Positions 9,545 through 20,500 of a DNA stretch of 21,206 nucleotides are shown piece by piece. The position numbers and the translations under genes are program-made. Position 1 is the first letter of the stretch. Each line of letters starts with the position of its first letter. The notes beneath the pieces were generated by a model that made no database searches, was not told the DNA's origin, and saw only the letters and a program-made list of their open reading frames with translations. The DNA is from Salisapilia sapeloensis (Eukaryota; Oomycota; Peronosporomycetes; Peronosporales; Salisapiliaceae), in NCBI GenBank assembly GCA_023334545.1, contig JAADVB010000289.1:1-21206 (forward strand), read 5' to 3'.

Positions 9545-12029
9545 TTATTTCGTACAACCCAGCCATCCCTCTATTACCGGATCGCACTTTGCCCCGATTC
9601 CAAGTTCAATGCTTTTTTGTCGATACTCAATTATATACGGATCTGTGGTACATGATATGACGCGCATACGGGAATTGAAGCATATACCTTGATGCGTCAC
9701 TGTGTTGTTGTCCACGACGTCATGGATGCTACATTCTCGATACATTACTCCTCCGCAAGCATCCACGCTATCTCGTGTTGGCGGCCGAAGTGATTGAATG
9801 TAGCTTGGTGAAAGCCACTTACATATCTCATTCTCGTGCTTTCGCAGCAATTTTACAGTCCCGTTTGATACCGATTTTGAGTCATCTACACAGGTTGCAG
9901 CCGGTGTGTTGCTTAATTCATCTGACTGACAATAAGGATGAAGTAGGTCACATGAACTGATAAACCCATTGCAACAGATTGGACTGTAAGCCGTGATCGA
10001 CAACTCATCAAGCGTCCCAACACGGGCTAAATCTGGCAATGAAGTAAACTTTGCTCCGTATATGATAGATAATTTCTGCAATTCAACGAGCTGATCAAAT
10101 GGCGGTAGATCAGCCATTTCGAACGCATATCCAATTACGAACGTTCGAAGCTGTGCTAAATCCTTCAGTGGCGGTAATCGCTTTAAGTACGGTACAGATC
10201 CGAGATTTAAGTTTGTTAAGGAGTACTTGCCCTCAAGAAACTCATCCGCAATCTCGACAAAAGTCGGTGTGCCAAGCTTATCTTGTATATGCCTAGATAT
10301 ATAAATTAGCTTTGTGAGTGATTCTGATGAATAATTGTTCCAGTAACAATTTACAAGTTTTCGAGCTCGGTAAAAACACTGCCCCATTCTGGCAGGCGCT
10401 TTATACCCGTGTAAATGAGAGATCTATACCCGATTAATAACATTATGAGCACAAACATAATTTGAAAGGACGTACAGTTGACGCAGATCCTTGCAATTAG
10501 CAAGTTCGACTGGAAGTTCTGGCAATTCCCGATTGGCAATAAAGATGGAACGTAAGTATCCCGAAATGGAAAGTGACCGAAGCTTTTGTGTGGCATCAGG
10601 AGGATGGATCCATTCTTCATAAGTTTTAGGAGCCTTGTCAACATCGATGTATGCCAAGCACGGACAGTTATCCATCTTATTCCATTCATATGCGACGACT
10701 ACGCATTCTGGATGTACATTACAGCGGTCTTCCGAGTTTTTGATTGACTTGTATGGGATTGCAATTGCCAAAACAGAGATTATCAAAAAAATGGCAGCAC
10801 ATAATCGAGGAACCTTGCTCTGATTCGTTCGCTGTGGTAACTTGGTTACCTGCCTCTTCCGTTTCAGTTGTGTGCGCTTTATTCGAATGGCCACCAACCT
10901 TTTCAAACGATAACAAAGAGACAAGTTGACACCTAGCATGACAATGAAGCTAAGTATCGACTTGATGCGGAGTGAATCAATGCTGAAAAGGTAGCGAGCC
11001 ATATCAGTTGGATCGGTTGTGAGTCTTGCCACTCTTTCGAAGCTGCCAGCAGGAAAGACTTGGATACGCAATCCAAATAAATCATGTTCTAGTTCAAGGT
11101 TCATTCGAGAGTAAATAAGCGATGACATCGGAAATCCTACCGCAATCAGCATGTCAAATCTAAGCGTGAAAAATGGTTCAGCATGCTACATTATATAAGG
11201 GAGTAGTTTAAGCTTACATACATCGAGTCAATCACCACCTCCGAAAAACCAGATAACTTTCTGCCAAATAATAACAAAATAGCATACCCGAAGGAATTTA
11301 AGGCAATGATGCTCCCACAAGCATAGGTAAGTTGCAGAGATCCAGCTTGCATTACTTGATACAATGTTATGGACTGAATTAGTAAATCGTTCACTTTCTG
11401 GATGGAATTCTATTCACACGTATGAATGAATGACCTACAAACCTCTCAAGAAAGTTCTAGTAAAGACATACCCACCGACGTCGATATTTAGACTCATATC
11501 CGACGACACTATCGTAAAGTTGATATAGCATCATAAACTTCATTTTGTATCCAACTTTGAAAAATTCTTCGTATTCGAGGTCAGTATGGTACTCTGAAAC
11601 ATCTCTGTCCGATCGAAACTTGGATTTAAAAGAGAATATATCGTGCAGCACGGAAACGTAGCAGAGTAAGATAAAAGTGAGCGTCACCACGCTAAGATCA
11701 CGATACTGAGACTCGACAATTAGCCAAAAATGACCATCATCGTAATGCTCAGTTCCTGCGATAAGGTTGGCTGTTGTATTTGGAGCGTAGTTCATCCCGA
11801 TCAAGCATATCGTCCACAGGATAGAAATGATCACAATGAATAGTAGAGGGATTCCGTGATGCTGAAAAACATCAAAGAAACATGGAGGGCTCATGACGAT
11901 GTCCACTAAACTCTCAACCGTAGATGGCTGGCGATCTCCAACACTCTCACGATCCACGTGGCCAGTAACCGTGGCTGGCGTGACAGTCGAGCGCTGTGGT
12001 CGAAGTGAATGAAACCATGGCTTGGGCAT
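9545..12029 (-). CDS. Multi-pass membrane protein with extracellular leucine-rich repeats, oomycete-type
   Basis: Five exons (12029-11472, 11397-11222, 11159-10476, 10423-10355, 10292-9545) give 744 aa in consistent phase. Hydrophobic segments lie near residues 60-79, 111-130, 207-230, 311-329 and 363-381; a basic cytoplasmic-looking loop (about 330-360) precedes the last. After it comes a short Cys-containing module with CPCLAYIDVDKAP and YEEWIHPPDAT. About five LRRs follow (roughly 410-620). The C-terminal Cys-rich tail (CCNGF, CDLLHPYC, CDPVIEGWLGCTK) ends at the stop. I recall this CPC-LRR-WLGC arrangement from large oomycete families of unknown function. With five membrane passes the LRR part would face the opposite side from the N-terminus. 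There is no kinase or other signalling domain. A role in sensing or adhesion is a guess. Exon 4 encodes exactly one repeat. Confidence 0.8.
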
Positions 12030-12790
12030 CGCTTCCGTAGAGTAGTAGAAGCAAGTCGAGCTTTGCGAGAGTAGTTAGCAAGTCTCAAATGATTTTCGAA
12101 AGTGCTTTGGCAATGAAGACACTAGCCAGAAACTAAACTGCTGGAGAATGAAGAGGACTGAATTCAATCTACATAATTGTTTTGGACAATCTTCACACAT
12201 GAAGTCCTAAATATAGAAATAACCATAATTTAGATAACGAATACAACGGCATGGAAACGTCCGTTGGTGTAGTTTCGGATCAGAAGCTCATCTAGATTGA
12301 ACGTGTTTCATATAGTTTGACTCTTCAAGAATTAAAAAGATAAGTGGCAACTACCCGAGTGCACGTAGGAATGTACTGGTTTCCGTTGTTAAATGTACTA
12401 TAAAATCTTCGAAGTCAGCAGGGATACGTGTATGCTAATAATGGTCCAGACTCGGGCTATGCGTTTTATCTTGCGTGCCAAATTTATCTCCGTACTAGAG
12501 ATACAAAGCCCTTCCTCAGATCTGCTATCGAACGAACAATGTGTTCATTGATACCATAGCACTCCACAAATGGTTCGTTAATTTCTTATGACAAACTAGC
12601 GCACATGCGACTCTGCTTCTTCGGAATGTACAAGCTTCTGGAAGGAGTATCACAGTTGGTCTACAAATAGAATACCGTTGATCAGCTTCAGCAGCGGAAT
12701 TGTTGCCCCACTACAAGCGAACTACAATATGACAGACATGGGGTCCATTTAGTATCTCTTTCTAATTTTACTCATCGAGGCTATATCCTT
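12030..12790. other. Divergent promoter region
   Basis: About 760 bases separate the start of the LRR gene (-) from the start element of the DcpS-like gene (+). No protein-coding frame of note, tRNA or repeat was seen. A TCATTTGAGACTT string on the minus strand (about 12093-12081) lies some 60 bases before the LRR-gene ATG and may be its initiator. Confidence 0.45.
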
Positions 12791-12805
12791 TCATTCGTCC
12801 GATTT
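12791..12805 (+). promoter_or_regulatory. Oomycete-like initiator/flanking element of the DcpS gene
   Basis: TCATTCGTCCGATTT stands 3-17 bases before the ATG at 12808. It closely fits the oomycete core promoter as I remember it: TCATT plus pyrimidines, a few bases, then A/T-TTT. If transcription starts at the A of TCATT, the 5' leader is only about 15 nt. Judged by eye from remembered consensus. Confidence 0.45.
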
Positions 12806-12807
12806 GC

Positions 12808-13870
12808 ATGGAAAAGAGTAGTAGTTTAGTGGCGTTCGGTGCTGGTGCACTCACCACAGCGCTCCTTGCGGCGTGGTACCTCCGTAAGGCTACATGTGGA
12901 TCTGGCGACCGCAATGTGCTTCGGGATTTCCGTCTGACTCGCTTCTTGAAGATCACGGAGACTGAAATCGCTGCGCTTGGATACTTTCGGACGGATCCCA
13001 AGCTACGCGGTGCAGTCCTGGTTATCCAGCGCTCTTCGATGGACTCTACGCAGCTTGATAATTTGCTCAACGATATGTCGCTACATGAAATTCTTGCAAA
13101 CGACATCTACAGCACGTATCTAGCGGACACATCTCGCGTTTTAAAGCCATATAAAGTGAACCTCATCTACCCAGCTACGGAAAAGCATATTCAGAAGCAT
13201 ACAGACCAAGCTTTCCACATTGTCCGCGAAACTTCGGATATTTACGAATCCATCACCAAGCCGTACATTGAAAGCATTCCAACGGAGGCTCTTGGATGGC
13301 TTTACAACATCCTGGACCGGTACGTTATTATTCTTGTCCTATCATTCCTATACGCTTATTTCCTTTACAATTTCTAATAGCAACACGGAATCGGAGAGGA
13401 TCATTTACGAGGATCCGGATCCTAAAACCGGATTCATATTGCTGCCGGACTTCAAGTGGAGCGCGACGTCGAGTATCGATTCGCTCTACTGCCTCGCGAT
13501 CGTGCACGATCGGTCCATTCGATCTGTTCGAGACATAACGAGTGCCCACTTGCCTCTTTTGAAGAAGATTCGGGACGATGGACTTGGTGCATTGGCAAAG
13601 CAGTTTGGCGTTCTGCCGTCGAACATCCGAGTGTACGTGCACTATCAGCCGACGTATTACCATTTCCACGTCCACTTTAGTCATGTTCGTATTACGAACG
13701 GCACATTCACCGGTAAAGCTGTTCTTTTGGAAGATATCATTCATAACCTTTCCGTCCAGGAAGACTATTACCAAAAGGCGACTATGTCGTATCTGGTGGG
13801 CGAAATCCAACACAAGTCTTTGTACGATCTTTTCGCACAAAAGAATGTCCTGCCCAAGCAAAAGAAGTAA
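12808..13870 (+). CDS. DCPS: Scavenger mRNA decapping enzyme DcpS, with N-terminal hydrophobic segment
   Basis: Exons 12808-13319 and 13381-13870 give 333 aa (human 337). The protein tracks DcpS throughout: NDIYSTY, NLIYPATEKHIQKH (human VVYPATEKHLQKY), IRETSDIYESIT-like, WLYNILDR, RIIYEDPDPKTGF, LPDFKW, IRSVRDITSAHLPLL, and the HIT histidine triad YYHFHVHF, with histidines at 265, 267 and 269 (267 is the likely catalytic one). DcpS hydrolyses the m7GpppN caps left by 3'-5' mRNA decay, releasing m7GMP. Unusually, residues 7-24 (LVAFGAGALTTALLAAWY) form a likely membrane helix followed by basic residues. No ATG downstream could give an intact protein without it. This suggests membrane anchoring, or a mitochondrial targeting signal. 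A 259-codon frame antisense to exon 2 is a coding shadow. Confidence 0.93.
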
Positions 13871-14105
13871 ATCCAAGCGATTCAGGTACACGAGTAAATT
13901 ATTGGGTCCACTCCTCTTGTTGGTGTTAGTAGAAAGCAAGTGACATGCCTCGTTCTCGTCATGTAATCTATACAAAAGCACCAAGTAGGCTGGACTCGAA
14001 AGTAATTGTACAAAGACTTCCTTTATCTTGTAAAATGTAGGGTCTAAACATACTACGAATTTGTATTCGAGCCAGCCTACGGCTCTTAACCGCACATCCT
14101 GAAAC

Positions 14106-15902
14106 ATGCGTCGACAGACGCTCCGTCCGCGTCAGATCGACGTCCATGGACCCATCCGGATCGTACACACCGAAGACGATCTGGTGCCGGATGATGAGTC
14201 CAATAGTGCAGCGGGATCCGCCCCCTCGTCCGCTCAGCCGCAGGCTATTTTCGCCGACCTCGTGGCCGTACCGTGCTCACTTTTGTCGCTATCCTTCGCG
14301 CAACCTCTAACCCATCTGTAGGAATTGGAGGAACATCAACGTGCCAAAGCTGAAAAAGTGAAAAGTCGTAAGAGTATAATGACACCGATCATCGAGACTA
14401 CCGATACATATGACGAGGTTATGTCCGCGACGTTCCAACCTCCTTCCAGCTACGTACGCCATCAGAACCTACTACTTCTCCCACCGTCCAGTACATCTCG
14501 ATCCGATAGACGTCGTAATGGAACGGATTCAGATCGAGATGATAAGAGTGAAGTAGAGGAAGAAGAGCTGCATGACAGCACGAGTAGCTACAATAGCTCC
14601 GAAGTGGAGCTAGATTTAGAGCTAAAAGATATGCAGTGGCTACTTTCCCATCCAAAGTATGGAAAGAAAGGAGATCCTCGCTACCAGCTCTCGTTTTTCC
14701 AATTCTCTCGCATGTTAGATGCTCTAGAGAAAGCTTCTGCTTTAATCAATCCCAATGTCGTAGCACTAGATGAGGCGCTGCAGGTACTTAAGAAACAAGT
14801 TCCTCTAGCTTACCCCAGCGCCGTCAATAAAGCCCACACAGACATATACAACTACTGGGTCTCTCGTCGTCAGAAGCTGCAGCATCCTCTCTTACGCCGG
14901 CTATGGCCACAGACGCCATTAAACGATACGAATCCCCACTCGGTCTTTCGTCCGCGAGAAAAGGAGCGCTATAAGCTTCGCAAGCATCGGAAGAATGATC
15001 TAGACGGGTATCGTAAGTTGGAACAACTACGACAGGATCTTGACCACGTCCGGAAGATTCTAGGGCTTGTCGTCAAGCGCGAACGAGCCGAAAGACAGCT
15101 TGTTGCTTGTCTGGATGAAGTACGTGTGCAGGCGACGCATGAGCTAAGCCACATTAAAAGCGGCGTGCAGCGAACGCCAGACGTCCAGAACTTGGTACAG
15201 ATCGCAGACGTCCAGGAAGAGAATGGACAGAAGAAACGTCGAGGTAGGAAACGGAAGAAGCAGAGGGATGGAGAAGCGCTGGAGGCTGTGGATAAGGCCG
15301 CGACGGAGAGGAAGGACGCACCGGTAGTGGACAAGCCGAGTGTCCAGACGTTTGTGGACTACGATACCAGTCGAAACTTTTCCATGGTCCCGACTGATTG
15401 CAACGATGTGGAGGAAGAAGAGCCGGTGGGACACCTCCACCAGCCGTACTTCCCTTCCTACCCGATGCCGACGCCTCATGTCGTCTCGGCACTGCTCCAG
15501 CGTCCGATGAAGTATCGCTGTAGGAGACGAATGGGACGAGGTGGCAGGGTGGTCATTGATCGGATCCCCGTCCCGTCCTCCCGCATGTACGTGAACTCGG
15601 AAGTGAAGGCTGCAAGAGCTCCTTGGGCACGTGAGGAAGGAGAGAAGACAAGTACGAACGGTTCGAGTAAAGAAGCGATTAACAGTGGTCATCACACTGC
15701 TGTTTTGGTGAAAGAATCAAGCTTCCGACCGCCGAAGGACAAGATTGCGACGGTGACGACGAAGCGACTGGAAGAGATTTACGCCATGAGCGACAGTGAA
15801 GATGAGGTTGTGGAACCGATTGGTGCGAGCGTGTATGAAGGCATGGGAGGTAAGACGCTACCATCTGCCAGTAGACCCATCAAGTTTAATCTGCGTGTTT
15901 AA
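14106..15902 (+). CDS. EPL1: Enhancer of Polycomb-like protein (EPL1), NuA4-type acetyltransferase subunit
   Basis: Exon 1 (14106-14267) and exon 2 (14322-15902) join in phase 0 across a 54-bp intron with a CTAAC branch site; product 580 aa. The N-terminus RRQTLRPRQIDVHGPIRI matches the EPC start (SFRARALDASKPLPV). Further matches are DEVMSATFQPP..YVRHQ, DMQWL, FSRMLDALEKAS (human FEEMIDRLEKGS), DIYNYWVSRRQKL (human YEYWIKKRKN), VFRPREKERYKLRKHRKND and YRKLEQLRQDLDHVRKIL. This is the EPcA region that holds the MYST acetyltransferase, ING and Eaf6 subunits on nucleosomes. A basic cluster KKRRGRKRKKQ (about 357-367) is a likely nuclear signal. Near the C-terminus lies YRCRRRMGRGGRVVIDR, resembling a conserved segment of animal EPCs. 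It acts in histone H4/H2A acetylation. The remaining linker sequence is low-complexity and charged. Confidence 0.87.
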
Positions 15903-16039
15903 CAAGGTGGATTCCCATGATGCGTCTTTCTGCAGTTATACACGCCTTTTACAATAGTTCTATAGAGATGATAGAGGTCATTTGGAGAAGGGTGTCGATA
16001 GAACAGAGTCGTGTTCATAAGATGGGATGTAGTCTTGGA

Positions 16040-17482
16040 TTACTTGCTTTCTTCAGGAAAGACACGCTCAAAGGTCTCGCCGATGCTGTGGACAACATCC
16101 GGGGACGTCATGGCGCGTCGAACCTTGTTGAACGCAGTCTCCGAGCTGTACATAAAGCGTCAGCGTCACGCTACATGCTTATTAATTACTTTAGCGGACC
16201 TTGCTCGCGTCAGGACGGATCCACCGTAGGCTGCAAGCATCAACGGATTGCCTTGGAAATCATCTTTTGAGCTGCATTCACCTCCATTACTATACTTGGT
16301 ATACGATTGCGAGGAAGTTCTGACACTTACATGTCCACGTGCTGAGCCCATGCAGCAAAGGTAGCCGTCGTCCCCGTCAAGACCTACATGTCGTACATAT
16401 AAATCAACGTATAACTGTATCAAATAAAGACAGTACATCTCCTTGGCCGCCACAACGTCTCGGACTGCCGTACTGGTCGTTCGTCAGTGCTGTTATACTC
16501 GCTGGAATTAGCATCAGTCTGCTTTGCCCAAGTTTCTACTAGATAGTACTTGTCTTTCCATCCGAAATCGTGTCTGCTTTGCCTTTCTTGAGGATAACAG
16601 GGTATCCCATCCTAGTGCATCTCCAGCATAAGCTACATGAATATGATAAGAGTACGCATGACATGTTCCTACGCTTTGCTTAGGTCTGCAGCTTCGATCT
16701 CAGCTGCCTTGTTTGGATCCGCTTCGTCGAGTAGACCAACCGCCTTGCATAGTCGAGCATACTCCATCTAGGAATACCAACTTTCTTAGCTACTTTCATG
16801 ACGCTGCAAGTACTTAAATGTACCGAGTTGGGCGTGAGGATCGCTTGGTCGTAATTCTGAACCAATTCTGGCTCATTGCTTAGTAAGAAGAGTGCATCAC
16901 CATCCAAGATAAGAGGCAAGTTTATCTCTTTTGCTTTTAAGATAATAAGCTTGGCTATTGATTGGACGGACGCATCTCGACCGAGACCACAGCCCATGAC
17001 AAGAGTGTCCAATCGACTGAAGATTTGACGAACTCTTTCAGCAGCGTCTTCAAATACTTTTCCTCGATCATTCTCTTCCACTTTCTCCATAGACTTTTCA
17101 GAGCGTAGAAGCGGATGGACAATTAGCTCTGGACTGTACGTCTTGATCGGAGTCGCAGCTTCTTCGACACAGAAGATTTGGCACAAGTCCGCTCCCTAAA
17201 ATACCATTTACACGTATAAGCAAATAGTACAGACAAATTGCACTAAAATGAACTATACAGTCTTTAAGCTCGATAGTCCAGAGTAAAATGGAGCACCAGT
17301 GTACTCGAAAGAGCCACCGACGACGCCAACACGACCTGGTAATTTCGACCAAATTTCAATACACAACTACAAAACATATAAGCAAATAATTTTTGCATAC
17401 CTTGCTGTCCCTTTCGTACTGAATGCGTCAGTTGTGGAATTAAACGTCGAGTCAATTGCATGGCAGACATGCTTGTGTCCAT
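16040..17482 (-). CDS. NAXD: ATP/ADP-dependent (S)-NAD(P)H-hydrate dehydratase (CARKD family)
   Basis: Nine exons were assembled from homology and phase: 17482-17401, 17335-17259, 17195-16824, 16767-16673, 16611-16550, 16501-16437, 16383-16331, 16271-16200 and 16145-16040; 327 aa. Landmarks follow the human enzyme: RKGQQGRVGVVGGSFEYTGAP (human [21 protein letters not shown]), TYSPELIVHPLL, MGCGLGRD, LPLILDGDALFLL, LTPN, VILKKGKAD, the nucleotide/catalytic motif SPRRCGGQGD (Asp251), TGTTATFAAWA and PLMLAAYGGSVLTRA. It repairs hydrated NADH/NADPH back to the native coenzyme, usually in the cytosol and/or mitochondria. It is about the same length as the mature human enzyme. The ATG at 17482 is preferred; in-frame ATGs at 17470 and 17461 are alternatives. 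The last intron is uncertain: GTCCGC/CAG gives the best ungapped fit, GTAATT/GAG is an alternative. The gene is divergent from DZIP1 and ends 137 bp from EPL1. Confidence 0.88.
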
Positions 17483-17559
17483 TTTCGATATGAAGATCGA
17501 TGCTTTTCGGTAGCTTTTCGATTTTTGTGTTTTATTTTTGGCCAATCAGATTGCATTTC
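17483..17559. promoter_or_regulatory. Compact divergent promoter of NAXD and DZIP1 genes, with CCAAT box
   Basis: Only 77 bases separate the ATG of the minus-strand dehydratase gene from the preferred ATG of the plus-strand DZIP1 gene. The spacer is T-rich on the plus strand. It holds GGCCAATCAG, with CCAAT at 17542-17546, a known NF-Y binding core that often sits in bidirectional promoters. For NAXD the box lies about 60 bases before the ATG in reverse orientation. For DZIP1 it is only 14 bases before the ATG, so it would be in or next to the leader. An in-frame ATG at 17500 would shrink the gap to 17 bases. Confidence 0.5.
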
Positions 17560-20500
17560 ATGACTGTAGAGGAATGTAGCCATATCTTGAAAAGGCGCAA
17601 AGAAGACTGGAGGATGGATACCGGATATGAGGAGTACATTGGTGCGTTTGGTCCTTTGGGTGGGAAAGTTGATCCACATAGACGATACGATCAAGTCTTT
17701 CCTAGTGGTCGTTCACTACGAAGGCTACGAGATCGGCCGAGAGTCCCGGCGAAGCCACGTCAGGCTGATGACTATGCTGCATTCATCGAACAGCTCTCGG
17801 ATCGACGCAAGCATCGAAAACGCAAGTGGAAGCAAGAGTCAGCAAACATATTGGAAATAGATGAAGAAGAATTTACGCAACAAAGTGCAGCATGTACGGA
17901 TACATCTCGAAATACAAGGCATGTATGGTTACCTGCCCGTGACTTTGCGTTCCGAGAGCGATCAGGAAAGTTGGATACGCGATCCCTCGCTCGATTGGAT
18001 ATCAAAAAGATTGTCGATAATACAGACGTTGATACGATCCAAAAGCATTTAGAAAACTTGGCGTTCGCAGATGTATCGCTTGAAGATGTAGAGTGCTATT
18101 CAGACGGTCAATTTCTCAAACTATTCCAAGTCGCTCAGGTATATATCCGTTCTAGTCTGTAAAAGCCTTATGCTAATCTTATTTTGGGTTATGCAGCTGA
18201 CCTTGGAGTACCTCATGAACGTCCAAGACTCTTTGGTTACACATTCGACAACGCTGGAAGCACAGTGTTCGCAGTTCATGACCGAATGTCGGCAGATAGA
18301 TGAAGAGAATGAAAAGTATGAAAATGAAATCGCAGCACTAAAGAAGGAAATTCGACACAAACAACGAACAATGGCGACGTTGGAGACAATGCTCGTGAGT
18401 TTGACAGTCCAAGGCAATAAAGGTAAAGAGAATAGTGAAGTTGACGCGAACATGTCAAAAGACCAAAAAGACTTGGTCAACTCTTTGATTCAATCGCATG
18501 AAAACGTACTGCCATCAAAACCACTTGACTGTGTTCTCTGTGGAAAGAGATTTTTATCGCCTGAATACTTGATTCGCCATCAAGCAAAGCAGCATCGAAA
18601 GGAAGCGCAAAGTGAAGAGCATACCAGAAACAACACGAAACAATCACCATCAGCTCCAGACAACTACCAGAAGAAATCAGATGAAAGCAAAGAATTATCG
18701 GAGCAGCTAGCACAATTACAGGAAGAGTTGAAGGCTGAGAAAGAGAGGAGATATAGCGATAATCAACATGCCGAGCAGCAGCAGTCTGATCTGTCAAGGA
18801 AGATGAATGCTTACATGGAAAAATTGCAAAGGACACTTAGCGATATGGATAGAAAGCAGGAAGAATCTAAGAGTGATTTGATCAAGTACACTCGAGATGC
18901 GATTGCCAATATGCAGATAGAAGCTAAGTCCATGTTGGTAAATCAAACGATATCACGAGCCGGTGCGATTCTTCACGATGATAGCGTGAAAACGGATCGA
19001 GCACCTGTATGGCTGGATAAAATGGGATCCATGGTAGAAGCTTTGCTTCGAGCTCAAGAGCAAAAGCAACAGCAGATAGATGCACTAATTAAAGCTCAGC
19101 AGCACGGAAAGAGTAAAATCAAGAAGCATCATACAGAACCAACTTCGGTCTTGCAGCAACTTGCACTGCTGGAAGCATACCGCTTTGGAGTTGACAGAAG
19201 CAGCATACCAAGCAGAGATGCTCACGATGAAATACCTGCAGTGGAGCCAATAAAGCCGTCGTTAGAAGATAAGCAAACCTCACCACCGAAAGCTGTTCAA
19301 CAATGCTGCCAGGTGGTCCAAACCGAGGAAAAGCAAGAGTCATCTCCATCTAAACCTTCAACTGGTCCCCCTGTAAAGGTGGTAGTTGGGCCAAAGAAAG
19401 AAGAAAAATCTCCACAAAAGCCTACGCCCGTGGGTCCATCAATTAAAAATTTAGATGATGAGAAGAAAGAATTGTCACCAAAAGATGCTGTCAATGCGAT
19501 TATACGTGTCGTACGAGGATATTTTGCAAGGAAAAACTTTATGCATTTATTAAACGCTAAGCAGCAGCTGAAGTTACCAATATCATTATTAAAGAAAACT
19601 CTGACAGACGAAGAGTGGAGGTACGCTATGAAAAGACATAATCTACAGAGTGTACAGCAGCTTTCTGTACAAGTGCCAGAAGCTTTGACTGCAAACGAAC
19701 TTCGAGCCTATATAGCAAGCATACTCTTTGACAAGTCATCAGCTTCAAGTCAAATGCCTGGAAGAACTGATGCTTATCATCGCGTTTTGCTGTATGAAAG
19801 ACACAGCAGCGAAGAGATATACGGTCAAATGCAAATCAACAGTATACTACGATCGATACGTGTTGAAATTGTTTCGAAGCGTGATGCAGAGAAAGCTCTA
19901 CAAGGCGCAGTATCCTACCACAGCAGAATTGATAATCGTGCATCAAGTATTCGAAAACAGTCAATGGAACTACCACGGAAGGGCTCGATGCAGCTTGAAG
20001 CGATGATAACAGGAGATAGAAAAAATATACAATCACTCATCCGCGTGCAGTCAGCAGTCAAAAGGCATTTAGCGAAGCGCCAATTAGAAATACGCCGGTT
20101 GGAGCGTGTTATTAATGGCCGTCTCTACAATGCAGCGAGGGCAGTCGATGACAAATGCACAGCAAACTACCATACGCTCGACACTGGCCTCCAAAGTCAT
20201 ATTCTTCGGATTCATTCGCAGCTAGCAGATCGAATTACAAAGTACACCAAATACGATGATACCTTACCATCACTTGAGCTAGCCCGATTAACGCACCGAG
20301 TTCAACAAGAGCGTGGTCATCTTTCGGACGTTCTCCAAGAAAGAATTAAGGCTATTGATCGATGTGCTACTAATGTCATGCACCAAGTAAGCTCTAGTGT
20401 AATCGACAATCCGCATGCTGTATCGGACAAAGATCTCCTTGGAAGCGCACGAAGTCAATTTGAAAAACTGCTTGCAAGCGCCAGTGACACAAAGGCACCC

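Noticed and set aside
13328-14107. 259-codon minus-strand ORF
   Set aside because: It is antisense to DcpS exon 2, whose HIT motif and family match are unambiguous; the open antisense frame is a codon-usage shadow.
15144-15695. 183-codon minus-strand ORF and neighbouring minus-strand frames
   Set aside because: They lie wholly antisense to the EPL1 coding exon and have low-complexity Ser/Arg/His composition.
15917-16542. Plus-strand ORFs of 117, 72 and 67 codons after EPL1
   Set aside because: They run antisense through the NAXD exons, which are supported by nine conserved segments in consistent phase.
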